Origin: an uncultured Eubacteriales bacterium
GTDB taxonomy: Bacteria; Bacillota; Clostridia; Lachnospirales; Lachnospiraceae
Direction: 5' to 3'
Assembly: GCA_900313855.1 (NCBI GenBank)
Contig: OMSZ01000136.1
Span: 1-5,788, forward strand
DNA: 5,788 nucleotides
Numbering within the stretch: position 1 is the stretch's first letter; each line of letters begins with the position of its first letter. The notes below the pieces were generated by a model, which did no database searches, had not been told where the DNA came from, and worked only from the letters and a program-made list of their open reading frames with translations. A program made the translations under genes and the position numbers. Shown piece after piece: positions 1-5,788 of this stretch.

Positions 1-85
1 CTCCTAAAATAGAAAACAATGTTGCATGCCACTGCCAAGATGTAATGGCAGGATACTTAACTGATAATACTGCTTTGTTTGCCAT
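1..85 (-). CDS. N-terminus of unidentified protein (partial, runs off left edge)
   Basis: An ATG at 83-85 is preceded by AAGGAG (93-98) with a 7-base spacer, and the frame stays open to the window edge, giving 28 residues. The peptide begins MANKAVLSVKYPAITSW and continues with a Trp/His-containing hydrophobic stretch (QWHATLFSILG). I see no signal peptide and do not recognise the family. The gene starts 31 bases after the stop of the acyl carrier protein gene, with no terminator between them, so the two are probably co-transcribed. By inference its product may work with the carrier protein, for example as an acyl-loading, acyl-transfer or modifying enzyme, but no function can be assigned from 28 residues. 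Confidence 0.75.
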   Translation of the reverse strand, partial: MANKAVLSVKYPAITSWQWHATLFSILG

Positions 86-116
86 AATAATACTCCTTCT
101 TTTATATATTCTATTA

Positions 117-368
117 TTATTGTAATTTCTCTTCGATCACTTCAACTACATCCTCGAAGTTATTGTACTTATTAAGAGCTAACTCCTTGTCATCAAACTT
201 AACGTTAAACTTCTGCTCAGCATCTACGATAACCTTGATAAGCGATACAGAATCAACCCCATACTCATCTGTAAATGACGCCTCAAGATCAACCTTGTCC
301 GCATCAAGCTCCGGCATCTCTTCTTCAATAATTTCCAAAATTTTCTGTTCGATTTCTTTTTTCTCCAT
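117..368 (-). CDS. Discrete acyl carrier protein (phosphopantetheine-binding)
   Basis: This 83-residue acidic protein has the length and four-helix pattern of a free-standing acyl carrier protein. The motif GVDSVSLI (residues 37-44) supplies the phosphopantetheine attachment serine, Ser40. It is followed by an amphipathic acidic helix (KVIVDAEQKFNVKF) and a C-terminal helix (FEDVVEVIEEKL), both typical of the family. The motif is DSV where fatty-acid AcpP usually has DSL. No fab or pls genes are nearby, so this is more likely a second, dedicated carrier protein than housekeeping AcpP (inference). The ATG at 366-368 is preceded by GGAGG (376-380). The gene has its own promoter and an open downstream gene 31 bases away. 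A peptidyl or D-alanyl carrier role cannot be excluded. ACP-fold assignment is firm; the pathway is unknown. Confidence 0.93.
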   Translation of the reverse strand: MEKKEIEQKILEIIEEEMPELDADKVDLEASFTDEYGVDSVSLIKVIVDAEQKFNVKFDDKELALNKYNNFEDVVEVIEEKLQ

Positions 369-403
369 ATTGCAACCTCCATCACGAAAAAATATATATT
401 TCT

Positions 404-432
404 ATTTTAATACGAAGTCTGATAATATTCAA
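404..432 (-). promoter_or_regulatory. Sigma-A-type promoter of the acyl carrier protein gene
   Basis: On the minus strand a -35 box TTGAAT (427-432) is separated by exactly 17 bases from a -10 box TAAAAT (404-409). This predicts transcription starting near 397 and a leader of about 30 bases before the ATG at 368. It lies just downstream of the terminator at 459-486, so the ACP gene starts a new transcription unit. Confidence 0.7.
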
Positions 433-458
433 CTATAAAATAAAAAATCATATAAAGT

Positions 459-486
459 AAAAAGGAACCGGCACAACGCCGGTTCC
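459..486 (-). terminator. Intrinsic terminator of the DUF1002 gene
   Basis: A perfect 9-bp GC-rich stem, GGAACCGGC (464-472) against GCCGGTTCC (478-486), encloses a 5-base loop. On the minus strand it is followed directly by five T (459-463) and then a further T-rich stretch. It sits 18 bases after the stop codon of the DUF1002 gene and before the ACP promoter. The plus-strand side lacks a T-run, so it works in one direction. Confidence 0.93.
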
Positions 487-503
487 CGATAAATATCATG
501 CTA

Positions 504-1415
504 TTATCCGAATAAATTATTAAAGAACTCTGTAAGCGCATCTATGATCTTCTGGAAGAAGCCCTTTGCCTGCTCCTTATCAATACCCATGTTCTCGAGC
601 TTATTGAAAAGTTCCTTTGCCTGAGACTTCATACTGTCAACATCAAGATCAAGCTTACCGATCTTCTTCATCAGCGAAATGATAGTCTGTTTCTCTTCCT
701 CTGATACCGAAATGCCAAGCTCAGCTGCTCCCTGATCAATAGCCTTGCCAATAGCCTCTTCATTGTCAAGTCCTTCCTCTACAACCTTGGTCTTAACAAA
801 TGCCATAAGCTGCTCAACATCCTCTGCGCTGATATCACCCTGCTGTGCCATCTGACTTGTAACAACCAGCTCATTTACTGCGGTATCCATACTCTCAGCA
901 GAAATAGTCTCTCCGGTAAGTGCCGCATACGCTCTCATAGCACCTACTAAAGCCGCAGTACCCGTAATCTCAAACGGTCCCGCAACTATCACATCAGCAT
1001 CCTTGATGCCTGCTGTAATAAGTGCGTTGGTATACATTCCGGGCGTACAGTATGATATATTCTTAGTCTCAACATCGATACCGTCTCCCTCCTGACCTAC
1101 AACAACCACAACAGAAGAAAGAGCTCTGGTTCCTATTACACTGTCATCAAGATAATCACCGAGATATTTGTGTTCGTCATCATTGGTGATCTCACCTACC
1201 GTATAGTTCTCAAGATCTTCCTCTTCAATTCCCATAAGGCTCATAACCTTATCTTTCTCATCATCCTTAAGATCCGCTCCAAAGGATACGTACACATCCT
1301 CCGGCGCCGCATCAGAAAGCGCATCAGCCTTAACATTAAGTCCCGCTGCCGGGAGAGTTACAACAATTGCTGCCGCAAGCAAAGATGCCGCAATACTCTT
1401 ATATATCTTTCTCAT
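504..1415 (-). CDS. Secreted DUF1002 (YpuA-like) protein
   Basis: The 303-residue product starts with a Sec-type signal peptide: basic MRKIYK, a hydrophobic core at about residues 8-25, and a likely AxA-type cleavage near residues 28-32 (VKADA). The mature part matches DUF1002, the family of Bacillus YpuA. It shows SFGADL (44-49), KYLG (83-86), GTRALSS (95-101), NALITAGIKDADVIVAGP (130-147) and TGTAALVGA (151-159). The remainder is acidic and helical, ending in a hydrophobic tail (FFNNLFG). No transmembrane helix follows the signal, so it is probably exported to the cell surface or medium. No lipobox cysteine is seen. The family has no established biochemical role. The ATG start is supported by AAGGAGG (1424-1430), 8 bases upstream. 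It has its own promoter at 1538-1566 and a strong terminator, so it is probably monocistronic, although read-through from the peptidase gene is possible. Confidence 0.92.
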   Translation of the reverse strand: MRKIYKSIAASLLAAAIVVTLPAAGLNVKADALSDAAPEDVYVSFGADLKDDEKDKVMSLMGIEEEDLENYTVGEITNDDEHKYLGDYLDDSVIGTRALSSVVVVVGQEGDGIDVETKNISYCTPGMYTNALITAGIKDADVIVAGPFEITGTAALVGAMRAYAALTGETISAESMDTAVNELVVTSQMAQQGDISAEDVEQLMAFVKTKVVEEGLDNEEAIGKAIDQGAAELGISVSEEEKQTIISLMKKIGKLDLDVDSMKSQAKELFNKLENMGIDKEQAKGFFQKIIDALTEFFNNLFG

Positions 1416-1537
1416 TAATATGTCCTCCTTTTACTTATACTAAAGACCGGTCATAAAGCTTCATGCACCATCACAAAATCGAAATATCAATCATATGAAC
1501 TTTGCATGCAGGTACAACCGACCTTAATATCACGGTG

Positions 1538-1566
1538 AGTTTACCACGTAAGCATCAATTCGTCAA
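1538..1566 (-). promoter_or_regulatory. Sigma-A-type promoter of the DUF1002 gene
   Basis: A -35 box TTGACG (1561-1566) and a -10 box TAAACT (1538-1543) are separated by 17 bases on the minus strand, close to the consensus. The predicted start near 1531 gives a leader of about 115 bases before the ATG at 1415. The -35 box lies only 21 bases beyond the stop of the upstream peptidase gene, and no terminator lies between. Confidence 0.75.
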
Positions 1567-1586
1567 ATTAAGATTTAATGAAGATG

Positions 1587-2339
1587 TCAGTCCCGTCTTC
1601 TGCCCACTCCCAAAAAACGTACAGCATAATACAATATCTGTGACAAGGTCGTAACCAATGCAGCAACATAAGTCATTGCCGCCGCAGAGAGAACCTTCTT
1701 TGCTCCCCTATAATCCTCCTCATCAAATATCCCGCTTTCCCTTATAACAGAAAGCGCACGCCCGGAGGCATTGAATTCAACCGGAAGTGTTAACATCTGA
1801 AACAGCGCAACCAGTGAAAACAACATTATACCATATACTATAAGATTTCTGCCGAAGGTTCCCGCAAATAAGCATCCCGCAATGATCATTATCGGACCTA
1901 TTCTTGAACCCAGATTACAGACAGGTATTATCGCATTCCTAACCTTGATCGGTGCATATCCTTCCGCATGCTGAACCGCGTGCCCAGCCTCATGAGCCGC
2001 AACTCCCACCGCGCCGATCGAAGTGGAATTATAAACCGATGACGACAGCCTTATAACATTATCTCTGGGATCATAGTGATCTGTTAGTTCACCTGCTATA
2101 TGCTCAATCCTTACATACGAAAGCCCGTTTCTGTCAAGGATCATACGAGCCGCCTGCGCACCCGTCATTCCTCTCGAATTACTGATCATACTATATTTAC
2201 TAAATGTTCCCTTTACCTTCATCTGTGCCCAAAAGCCTAGTATCATTGCCGGCAGAAGAAATATAAGATATGAAAGATATCCTCCGTAATATCCGCCGTA
2301 GCCGCCATAATAGCCGCCCATAAGCATCATTCCAAACAT
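1587..2339 (-). CDS. YugP-family membrane zinc metallopeptidase
   Basis: This integral-membrane protein has the zinc-protease motif HEAGH at residues 116-120, with the two zinc histidines and the catalytic Glu. A downstream VEFNAS segment (about residues 187-192) is the expected third-ligand region of the YugP/Zn_peptidase_2 family. The family block TGAQAARMILDRNGL precedes the motif and SDHYDPR-like LTDHYDPRDN follows the usual pattern. One membrane segment lies at about residues 23-41 and three more after the active site (about 148-162, 166-184 and 220-243). Length is 250 residues, close to the family norm. A GTG six codons upstream (2355-2357) is in frame but lacks a ribosome binding site, whereas the ATG at 2337-2339 has GGAG 8 bases upstream, so the ATG is chosen. 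The N-terminus carries an unusual Gly/Tyr repeat. The natural substrate is unknown; a membrane-protein quality-control role is only inference. Confidence 0.92.
   Translation of the reverse strand: MFGMMLMGGYYGGYGGYYGGYLSYLIFLLPAMILGFWAQMKVKGTFSKYSMISNSRGMTGAQAARMILDRNGLSYVRIEHIAGELTDHYDPRDNVIRLSSSVYNSTSIGAVGVAAHEAGHAVQHAEGYAPIKVRNAIIPVCNLGSRIGPIMIIAGCLFAGTFGRNLIVYGIMLFSLVALFQMLTLPVEFNASGRALSVIRESGIFDEEDYRGAKKVLSAAAMTYVAALVTTLSQILYYAVRFLGVGRRRD
2277..2318 (-). repeat. Gly-Gly-Tyr coding repeat at the N-terminus of the YugP-like peptidase
   Basis: Fourteen consecutive codons (residues 8-21 of the 250-residue form) encode GGYYGGYGGYYGGY, built from repeated GGC/GGA-GGC/GGA-TAT/TAC units. The repeat immediately precedes the first membrane helix. 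Mixed synonymous codons suggest that the peptide pattern is kept, and that this is not a fresh slippage product. Confidence 0.85.
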
Positions 2340-2347
2340 CCTGATCA

Positions 2348-2351
2348 CTCC
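2348..2351 (-). promoter_or_regulatory. Ribosome binding site that decides the peptidase start
   Basis: GGAG lies 8 bases before the ATG at 2337-2339. The longer in-frame GTG start at 2355-2357 would place this site inside the coding region and has only AT-rich sequence before it. The shorter start is therefore preferred. Confidence 0.7.
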
Positions 2352-2379
2352 AATCACATTTGCTTATTTAATCCAAAAT

Positions 2380-2385
2380 ATTATA
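2380..2385 (-). promoter_or_regulatory. Possible -10 box for the peptidase gene
   Basis: A perfect TATAAT on the minus strand lies about 40 bases upstream of the chosen ATG. No good -35 box is found at the standard 16-18-base distance. A TTGTCA at 2425-2430 is too far away to pair with it. The promoter is plausible but weakly supported. Confidence 0.35.
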
Positions 2386-2426
2386 AATATGTGTTCATTC
2401 TGTGATTTAATTATTACCATTTTATG

Positions 2427-2468
2427 ACAATGCTGAAACAAATCTTAAGCTTGAATTCAAAGCATTGT
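2427..2468 (-). repeat. Inverted repeat between glpK and the peptidase gene
   Basis: ACAATGCT (2427-2434) and AGCATTGT (2461-2468) form a perfect 8-bp stem around a 26-base loop. The loop contains the self-complementary TTGAATTCAA (2451-2460). It lies 33 bases after the glpK stop. Neither strand has a T-run after the stem, so it is not a standard intrinsic terminator. It may be a transcript-end-stabilising hairpin or a chance pairing. Confidence 0.4.
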
Positions 2469-2501
2469 AAACTTAATTACGTGAAACGGAAATTCTCAGC
2501 T

Positions 2502-4016
<1,515 letters not shown>

Positions 4017-4042
4017 TTACACCTAGTACTCTTAAGCTGCTA

Positions 4043-4087
4043 ATTATAACAGCATTCATTATATTATTCTTAAACTGTTTCACTCAA
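4043..4087 (-). promoter_or_regulatory. Tandem promoter elements upstream of glpK
   Basis: Two perfect TATAAT boxes lie between the regulator stop and the glpK ATG. The upstream box (4058-4063) pairs with TTGAGT (4082-4087) at an 18-base spacer. The downstream one (4043-4048) has the extended -10 form TG-T-TATAAT (TG at 4050-4051) with only a poor -35. Either would give a leader of roughly 45-60 bases. glpK therefore need not depend on read-through from the regulator gene. Confidence 0.6.
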
Positions 4088-4091
4088 AAAC

Positions 4092-5063
4092 TTATCTTTC
4101 CATACATTTACCAAGGAGCTCATAGTATTCAGCCTTCACATCATTCGGTCCCGCTATCCTTACCTTGCCGCCCATAGCTGTAATCCAACCGAAGAACTGC
4201 GGGCTTACTGACACCTCAACCGAGACAGACAGCTCCCCGTTTTCCGCCTCATGCATCCACACGTCCGTTCCAAAACGATCGATAATTACACCGGCCATAT
4301 TTTTATCCGCAGTCAAATTCACTGTCTGCCGTCTGCCCGCATACATCCCAAAATTCTCTATAGTATAAGCAGACATATCCATGCTTTTATATACGGACTT
4401 CCCTTCACGTTTCTTATCAATGGTTTCTATGCGACGCATTTTATCTACCCGGTAGTGCTTCATCATTGCAAAGGCAGCATCATAGCCGATCATATAATAT
4501 CTTTCCCTCTCCCAGACAAGACACCACGGAGATATCTCATATAATTTCCCATCGTGTCTCGGTATCATTTTCTTATCCGGACTCCAGTCAAGATATTGAA
4601 ATGTTATCTGAAGATTATCGGCTATAGCTTCAGAAACTGCATCTATATTATAGTATATGCTCTCATTCATGGTCTTAACCCGTCCACTAACATACACCTG
4701 GTTTTTAAGGAGCTTCTTATCATAAATGGAGGAAAGACCGGACAAACGGTCTATTAGCTCCGAGGATTTTTTTGATGTGATGAATTTAGACGACTGCACG
4801 GCGTCAACCAAAAGCTTTAACTCCGGCAGTTCAAGAAAACGATTACCAAGATAGGTTCCCTTATTGGTCCTTATGATATCAAAGCCAAATTCCTCGAGCA
4901 TATCAAAGCAGTGAAATATGCTTCTTCGCTCGCATTTAATACCATAGGTTTCAAGCTTTTTCGAAAGGGACGCAGCAGAAACAGGGTGGAGCTCGTCAGA
5001 CTCCTCCCACAAGAGTTTGAGCACATATAAGATTCTTGACTTCTTATCGTAGCTTTCTGCCAT
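4092..5063 (-). CDS. WYL-domain transcriptional regulator with N-terminal winged helix
   Basis: The 323-residue protein has the layout of HTH-WYL regulators. It has an N-terminal DeoR/HTH_11-like winged helix (about residues 8-70: KKSRILYVLKLLWEESDE, a recognition helix near RRSIFHCFDMLEEFGFDI, and a wing). A helical linker follows, then a WYL domain (about 140-215) and a C-terminal WCX-like extension (about 245-320). In the WYL signature the central Tyr is Cys (PWCLVW, 179-184). The downstream YYMIGYD and KHYRVDKM blocks are intact, including the conserved Arg205. WYL domains are thought to sense ligands or nucleic acid; the ligand here is unknown. The ATG has AAAGGAG (5071-5077) 7 bases upstream. 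It is co-directional with glpK, so local control of glycerol use is possible but unproven. Confidence 0.92.
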   Translation of the reverse strand: MAESYDKKSRILYVLKLLWEESDELHPVSAASLSKKLETYGIKCERRSIFHCFDMLEEFGFDIIRTNKGTYLGNRFLELPELKLLVDAVQSSKFITSKKSSELIDRLSGLSSIYDKKLLKNQVYVSGRVKTMNESIYYNIDAVSEAIADNLQITFQYLDWSPDKKMIPRHDGKLYEISPWCLVWERERYYMIGYDAAFAMMKHYRVDKMRRIETIDKKREGKSVYKSMDMSAYTIENFGMYAGRRQTVNLTADKNMAGVIIDRFGTDVWMHEAENGELSVSVEVSVSPQFFGWITAMGGKVRIAGPNDVKAEYYELLGKCMER

Positions 5064-5107
5064 ATATCGTCTCCTTTGCGATATTAAAGTTTATCGAGCT
5101 GGTGTTT

Positions 5108-5159
5108 GACGGACACACAGGTCTTACGGTATGCCGATATCTCACTTCCGCTGTCCGTC
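5108..5159 (-). repeat. Hairpin-forming inverted repeat in the leader of the WYL regulator gene
   Basis: GACGGACA (5108-5115) and TGTCCGTC (5152-5159) are perfectly complementary 8-bp arms around a 36-base loop. The loop includes a small CGG-TATG-CCG hairpin (5127-5136). A competing pairing, GTGT (5102-5105) with ACAC (5113-5116), overlaps one arm. The structure lies about 45 bases upstream of the start codon and could form in the mRNA leader or serve as an operator. No T-run follows, so it is not a terminator. Confidence 0.55.
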
Positions 5160-5183
5160 GATAGTATTTCAGTTCGATTGTTA

Positions 5184-5194
5184 TCAGTTACTGA
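5184..5194. repeat. 11-bp palindrome TCAGT-T-ACTGA
   Basis: Perfect 5-bp half-sites flank a single central base upstream of the WYL regulator gene. It overlaps the end of the long AT-rich inverted repeat by one base. It has the form of an operator half-site pair, but no regulator can be assigned. Confidence 0.45.
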
Positions 5195-5233
5195 ATAAAT
5201 ATAATATTTTTAATTGATATTATTATATTTATT
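5194..5233. repeat. 13-bp all-A/T inverted repeat upstream of the WYL regulator gene
   Basis: AATAAATATAATA (5194-5206) and TATTATATTTATT (5221-5233) are perfect inverted copies separated by 14 bases. The surroundings (about 5161-5270) are strongly AT-rich and hold several TATAAT-like words on the minus strand, for example 5222-5227. The regulator promoter probably lies in this zone, but no -35/-10 pair stands out. The repeat could extrude as a cruciform or bind a protein. Confidence 0.6.
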
Positions 5234-5281
5234 AAATCTATATAGCATAAACACATTAATAATATTATCGTTTGGGGTTGC

Positions 5282-5293
5282 TGATAATTATCA
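5282..5293. repeat. 12-bp perfect palindrome TGATAATTATCA
   Basis: The 12-base palindrome stands alone between the AT-rich zone and the long inverted-repeat element. It resembles part of a Fur-type box (GATAAT hexamers), but the full 19-base pattern is not met. No promoter or gene start is positioned to use it. Confidence 0.4.
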
Positions 5294-5339
5294 TTAATCA
5301 ATGTACACAGTTCTTAATAGCAAGGGACATAAATTGAAT

Positions 5340-5467
5340 GCGAAACTCTTAACAAATGATATCCCGCGCAGCAGTTTGTTTGATTGAATAATATGAAGGC
5401 GTAGCGAAAGATAAAAAAATTTATTTGTATGACCTTTGGGAGAAAAATAGAGTTTCTTAGTATCCCG
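5340..5467. repeat. Left arm of the long inverted repeat
   Basis: About 128 bases. It starts with GCGAAACTCTT and ends with the inner block AGAGTTTCTTAGTATCCCG (5449-5467). The word TATCCCGC occurs twice here in direct orientation (5360-5367 and 5461-5468), and GAAACTCT occurs in inverted orientation at the two ends of the arm (5342-5349 and 5449-5456). Confidence 0.85.
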
Positions 5468-5589
5468 CAAAACGTACAGCGGTTGCCGTACATGGATGTA
5501 CGGCAGGTGCAACGGAGACAGGAGGTCGACTTTGCACCGTACCGCGTCTATATATAAAGATGTTCCGGGATACTTAGAAACTCTTTTTT
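5449..5589 (+). ncRNA. Candidate branched structured RNA at the core of the inverted-repeat element
   Basis: A closing stem of 18 of 19 pairs (5449-5467 with 5566-5584) is followed on the plus strand by six T (5584-5589), as in an intrinsic terminator. Inside, GCGGT (5479-5483) can pair with ACCGC (5541-5545). That encloses two hairpins: GCCGTAC/GTACGGC (5485-5491/5498-5504), which can extend by one pair, and GGTGCAA/TTGCACC (5506-5512/5532-5538). The second loop contains AGGAGG (5520-5525). On the minus strand the closing stem is followed by A then five T, so the orientation is uncertain. No promoter is evident on either strand and no known RNA family is recognised. Confidence 0.33.
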
Positions 5590-5689
5590 CGGACAATCAG
5601 TCATACACAATTAATTTTTTTATCCGAAAGCACGCCATAATAAAAGACCCAAACAAACTGCAAGCGAACACAGCTTACAAGAGTTTCGC
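5566..5689. repeat. Right arm of the long inverted repeat
   Basis: About 124 bases, the diverged inverted copy of the left arm. GAAACTCT again marks both of its ends in opposite orientations (5577-5584 and 5680-5687). An additional local pairing, TTTCGGA (5587-5593) with TCCGAAA (5623-5629), is found only in this arm. Confidence 0.85.
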
Positions 5690-5697
5690 TCATATTT

Positions 5698-5788
5698 CTA
5701 GCGCTCAAGCTGCCTCATGATATCGTTAAGCGCCGCATCCTCCATCTCATGCTCAAGCTTAAGGAGTTTCTCTCCATACTTTCTCTCA
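5698..5788 (-). CDS. C-terminus of unidentified protein (partial, enters from right edge)
   Basis: The minus-strand frame is open from the right edge to a TAG at 5698-5700, giving 29 residues: ERKYGEKLLKLEHEM, then EDAALNDIMRQLER. The peptide is strongly charged and helical with coiled-coil-like spacing, and its codons look like those of the neighbouring genes. No domain can be recognised from this fragment. The stop codon lies about 9 bases outside the end of the long inverted repeat, so the element may form the 3' end or transcript end of this gene. No ordinary terminator hairpin follows the stop. Confidence 0.6.
   Translation of the reverse strand, partial: ERKYGEKLLKLEHEMEDAALNDIMRQLER

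Larger units (their letters stand above)
5340..5689. mobile_element. ~350-bp imperfect inverted-repeat element (MITE-like candidate, no transposase)
   Basis: A left arm (5340-5467) and a right arm (5566-5689) match in inverted orientation through five collinear blocks. These are GCGAAACTCTT (5340-5350/5679-5689), GCAGTTTGTTTG (5371-5382/5650-5661), GATAAAAAAATT (5410-5421/5613-5624), TGTATGAC (5426-5433/5600-5607), and a 19-base block (5449-5467/5566-5584) with one mismatch. Spacings between blocks differ by only 0-3 bases in the two arms. A 98-base centre lies between the arms. Weaker similarity continues outward to about 5328 and 5699. No convincing target-site duplication or transposase gene is seen. 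The arm architecture is directly visible; the label of mobile element is inference, and a structured RNA locus is the main alternative. Confidence 0.5.

Noticed and set aside
2340..2357. GTG start giving a 256-residue YugP-like peptidase
   Set aside because: No ribosome binding site precedes it. The ATG 18 bases further in has GGAG at a good distance.
2427..2468. Terminator for glpK
   Set aside because: The 8-bp stem has a 26-base loop and no T-run on the minus strand, so it does not meet the criteria for an intrinsic terminator. It is kept only as an inverted repeat.
5282..5300. A genuine Fur box
   Set aside because: Only the 12-base palindrome is symmetric; the 19-base or 7-1-7 pattern is not satisfied and no iron gene is adjacent.
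5294..5596. A 100-codon minus-strand open frame across the left half of the inverted-repeat element
   Set aside because: It has no ribosome binding site, runs through both arms and the hairpin core, and its predicted peptide is not protein-like. Its partial resemblance to the plus-strand frame in the other half follows from the DNA palindrome.
5340..5689. CRISPR array or retron msr-msd region
   Set aside because: The repeats are inverted, not regularly spaced direct repeats, and no cas gene or reverse transcriptase is present in the window.
5496..5720. A 74-codon plus-strand open frame starting in the central hairpin and running into the right-hand gene
   Set aside because: Its ATG lies in a hairpin loop without a ribosome binding site, and it ends antisense to a better-supported coding region. 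A TTG start after AGGAGG (5520-5525) is possible, but the product would still be dictated by the repeat.

Overview
The window reads like a chromosomal segment from a low-to-medium-GC Gram-positive Firmicute, most likely a Clostridia/Lachnospiraceae-type organism (inference). The grounds are strong AAGGAGG-type ribosome binding sites, sigma-A-like promoters, an intrinsic terminator with a U-tract, and family content: a DUF1002/YpuA-like secreted protein, a YugP-type membrane zinc peptidase, a bacillus-type GlpK and a WYL regulator. Every recognisable gene lies on the minus strand, so transcription runs from high to low coordinates.

In order of transcription: (1) the C-terminal end of an unidentified protein enters at 5788 and stops at 5698. 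(2) A 634-base stretch without a convincing gene follows. It holds a ~350-bp imperfect inverted repeat (5340-5689) with a hairpin-rich centre, then a very AT-rich zone with palindromes, then a hairpin-forming leader upstream of the next gene. (3) A WYL-domain transcriptional regulator (4092-5063). (4) Glycerol kinase glpK (2502-3989), with its own tandem promoter elements. (5) A YugP-like zinc metallopeptidase (1587-2339), best started at an internal ATG. (6) A secreted DUF1002 protein (504-1415), with a very good promoter and a clear terminator. (7) A discrete acyl carrier protein (117-368), with its own promoter, followed 31 bases later by the start of another gene that leaves the window at position 1.

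Most genes look like separate transcription units, not one operon. glpK, the DUF1002 gene and the ACP gene each have a plausible promoter, and a terminator separates the DUF1002 gene from the ACP gene. The regulator next to glpK may control it, but nothing in the sequence proves this. The ACP and the truncated gene after it look co-transcribed and could begin a small biosynthetic cluster beyond the left edge.

The most unusual part is the 5340-5689 element. Two ~125-base arms match in inverted orientation through five collinear blocks. They enclose a ~98-base centre that can fold into a branched structure, and the inner stem is followed by a T-run. No transposase and no known RNA family is recognised. 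It could be a MITE-like non-autonomous element, a structured RNA locus, or both.
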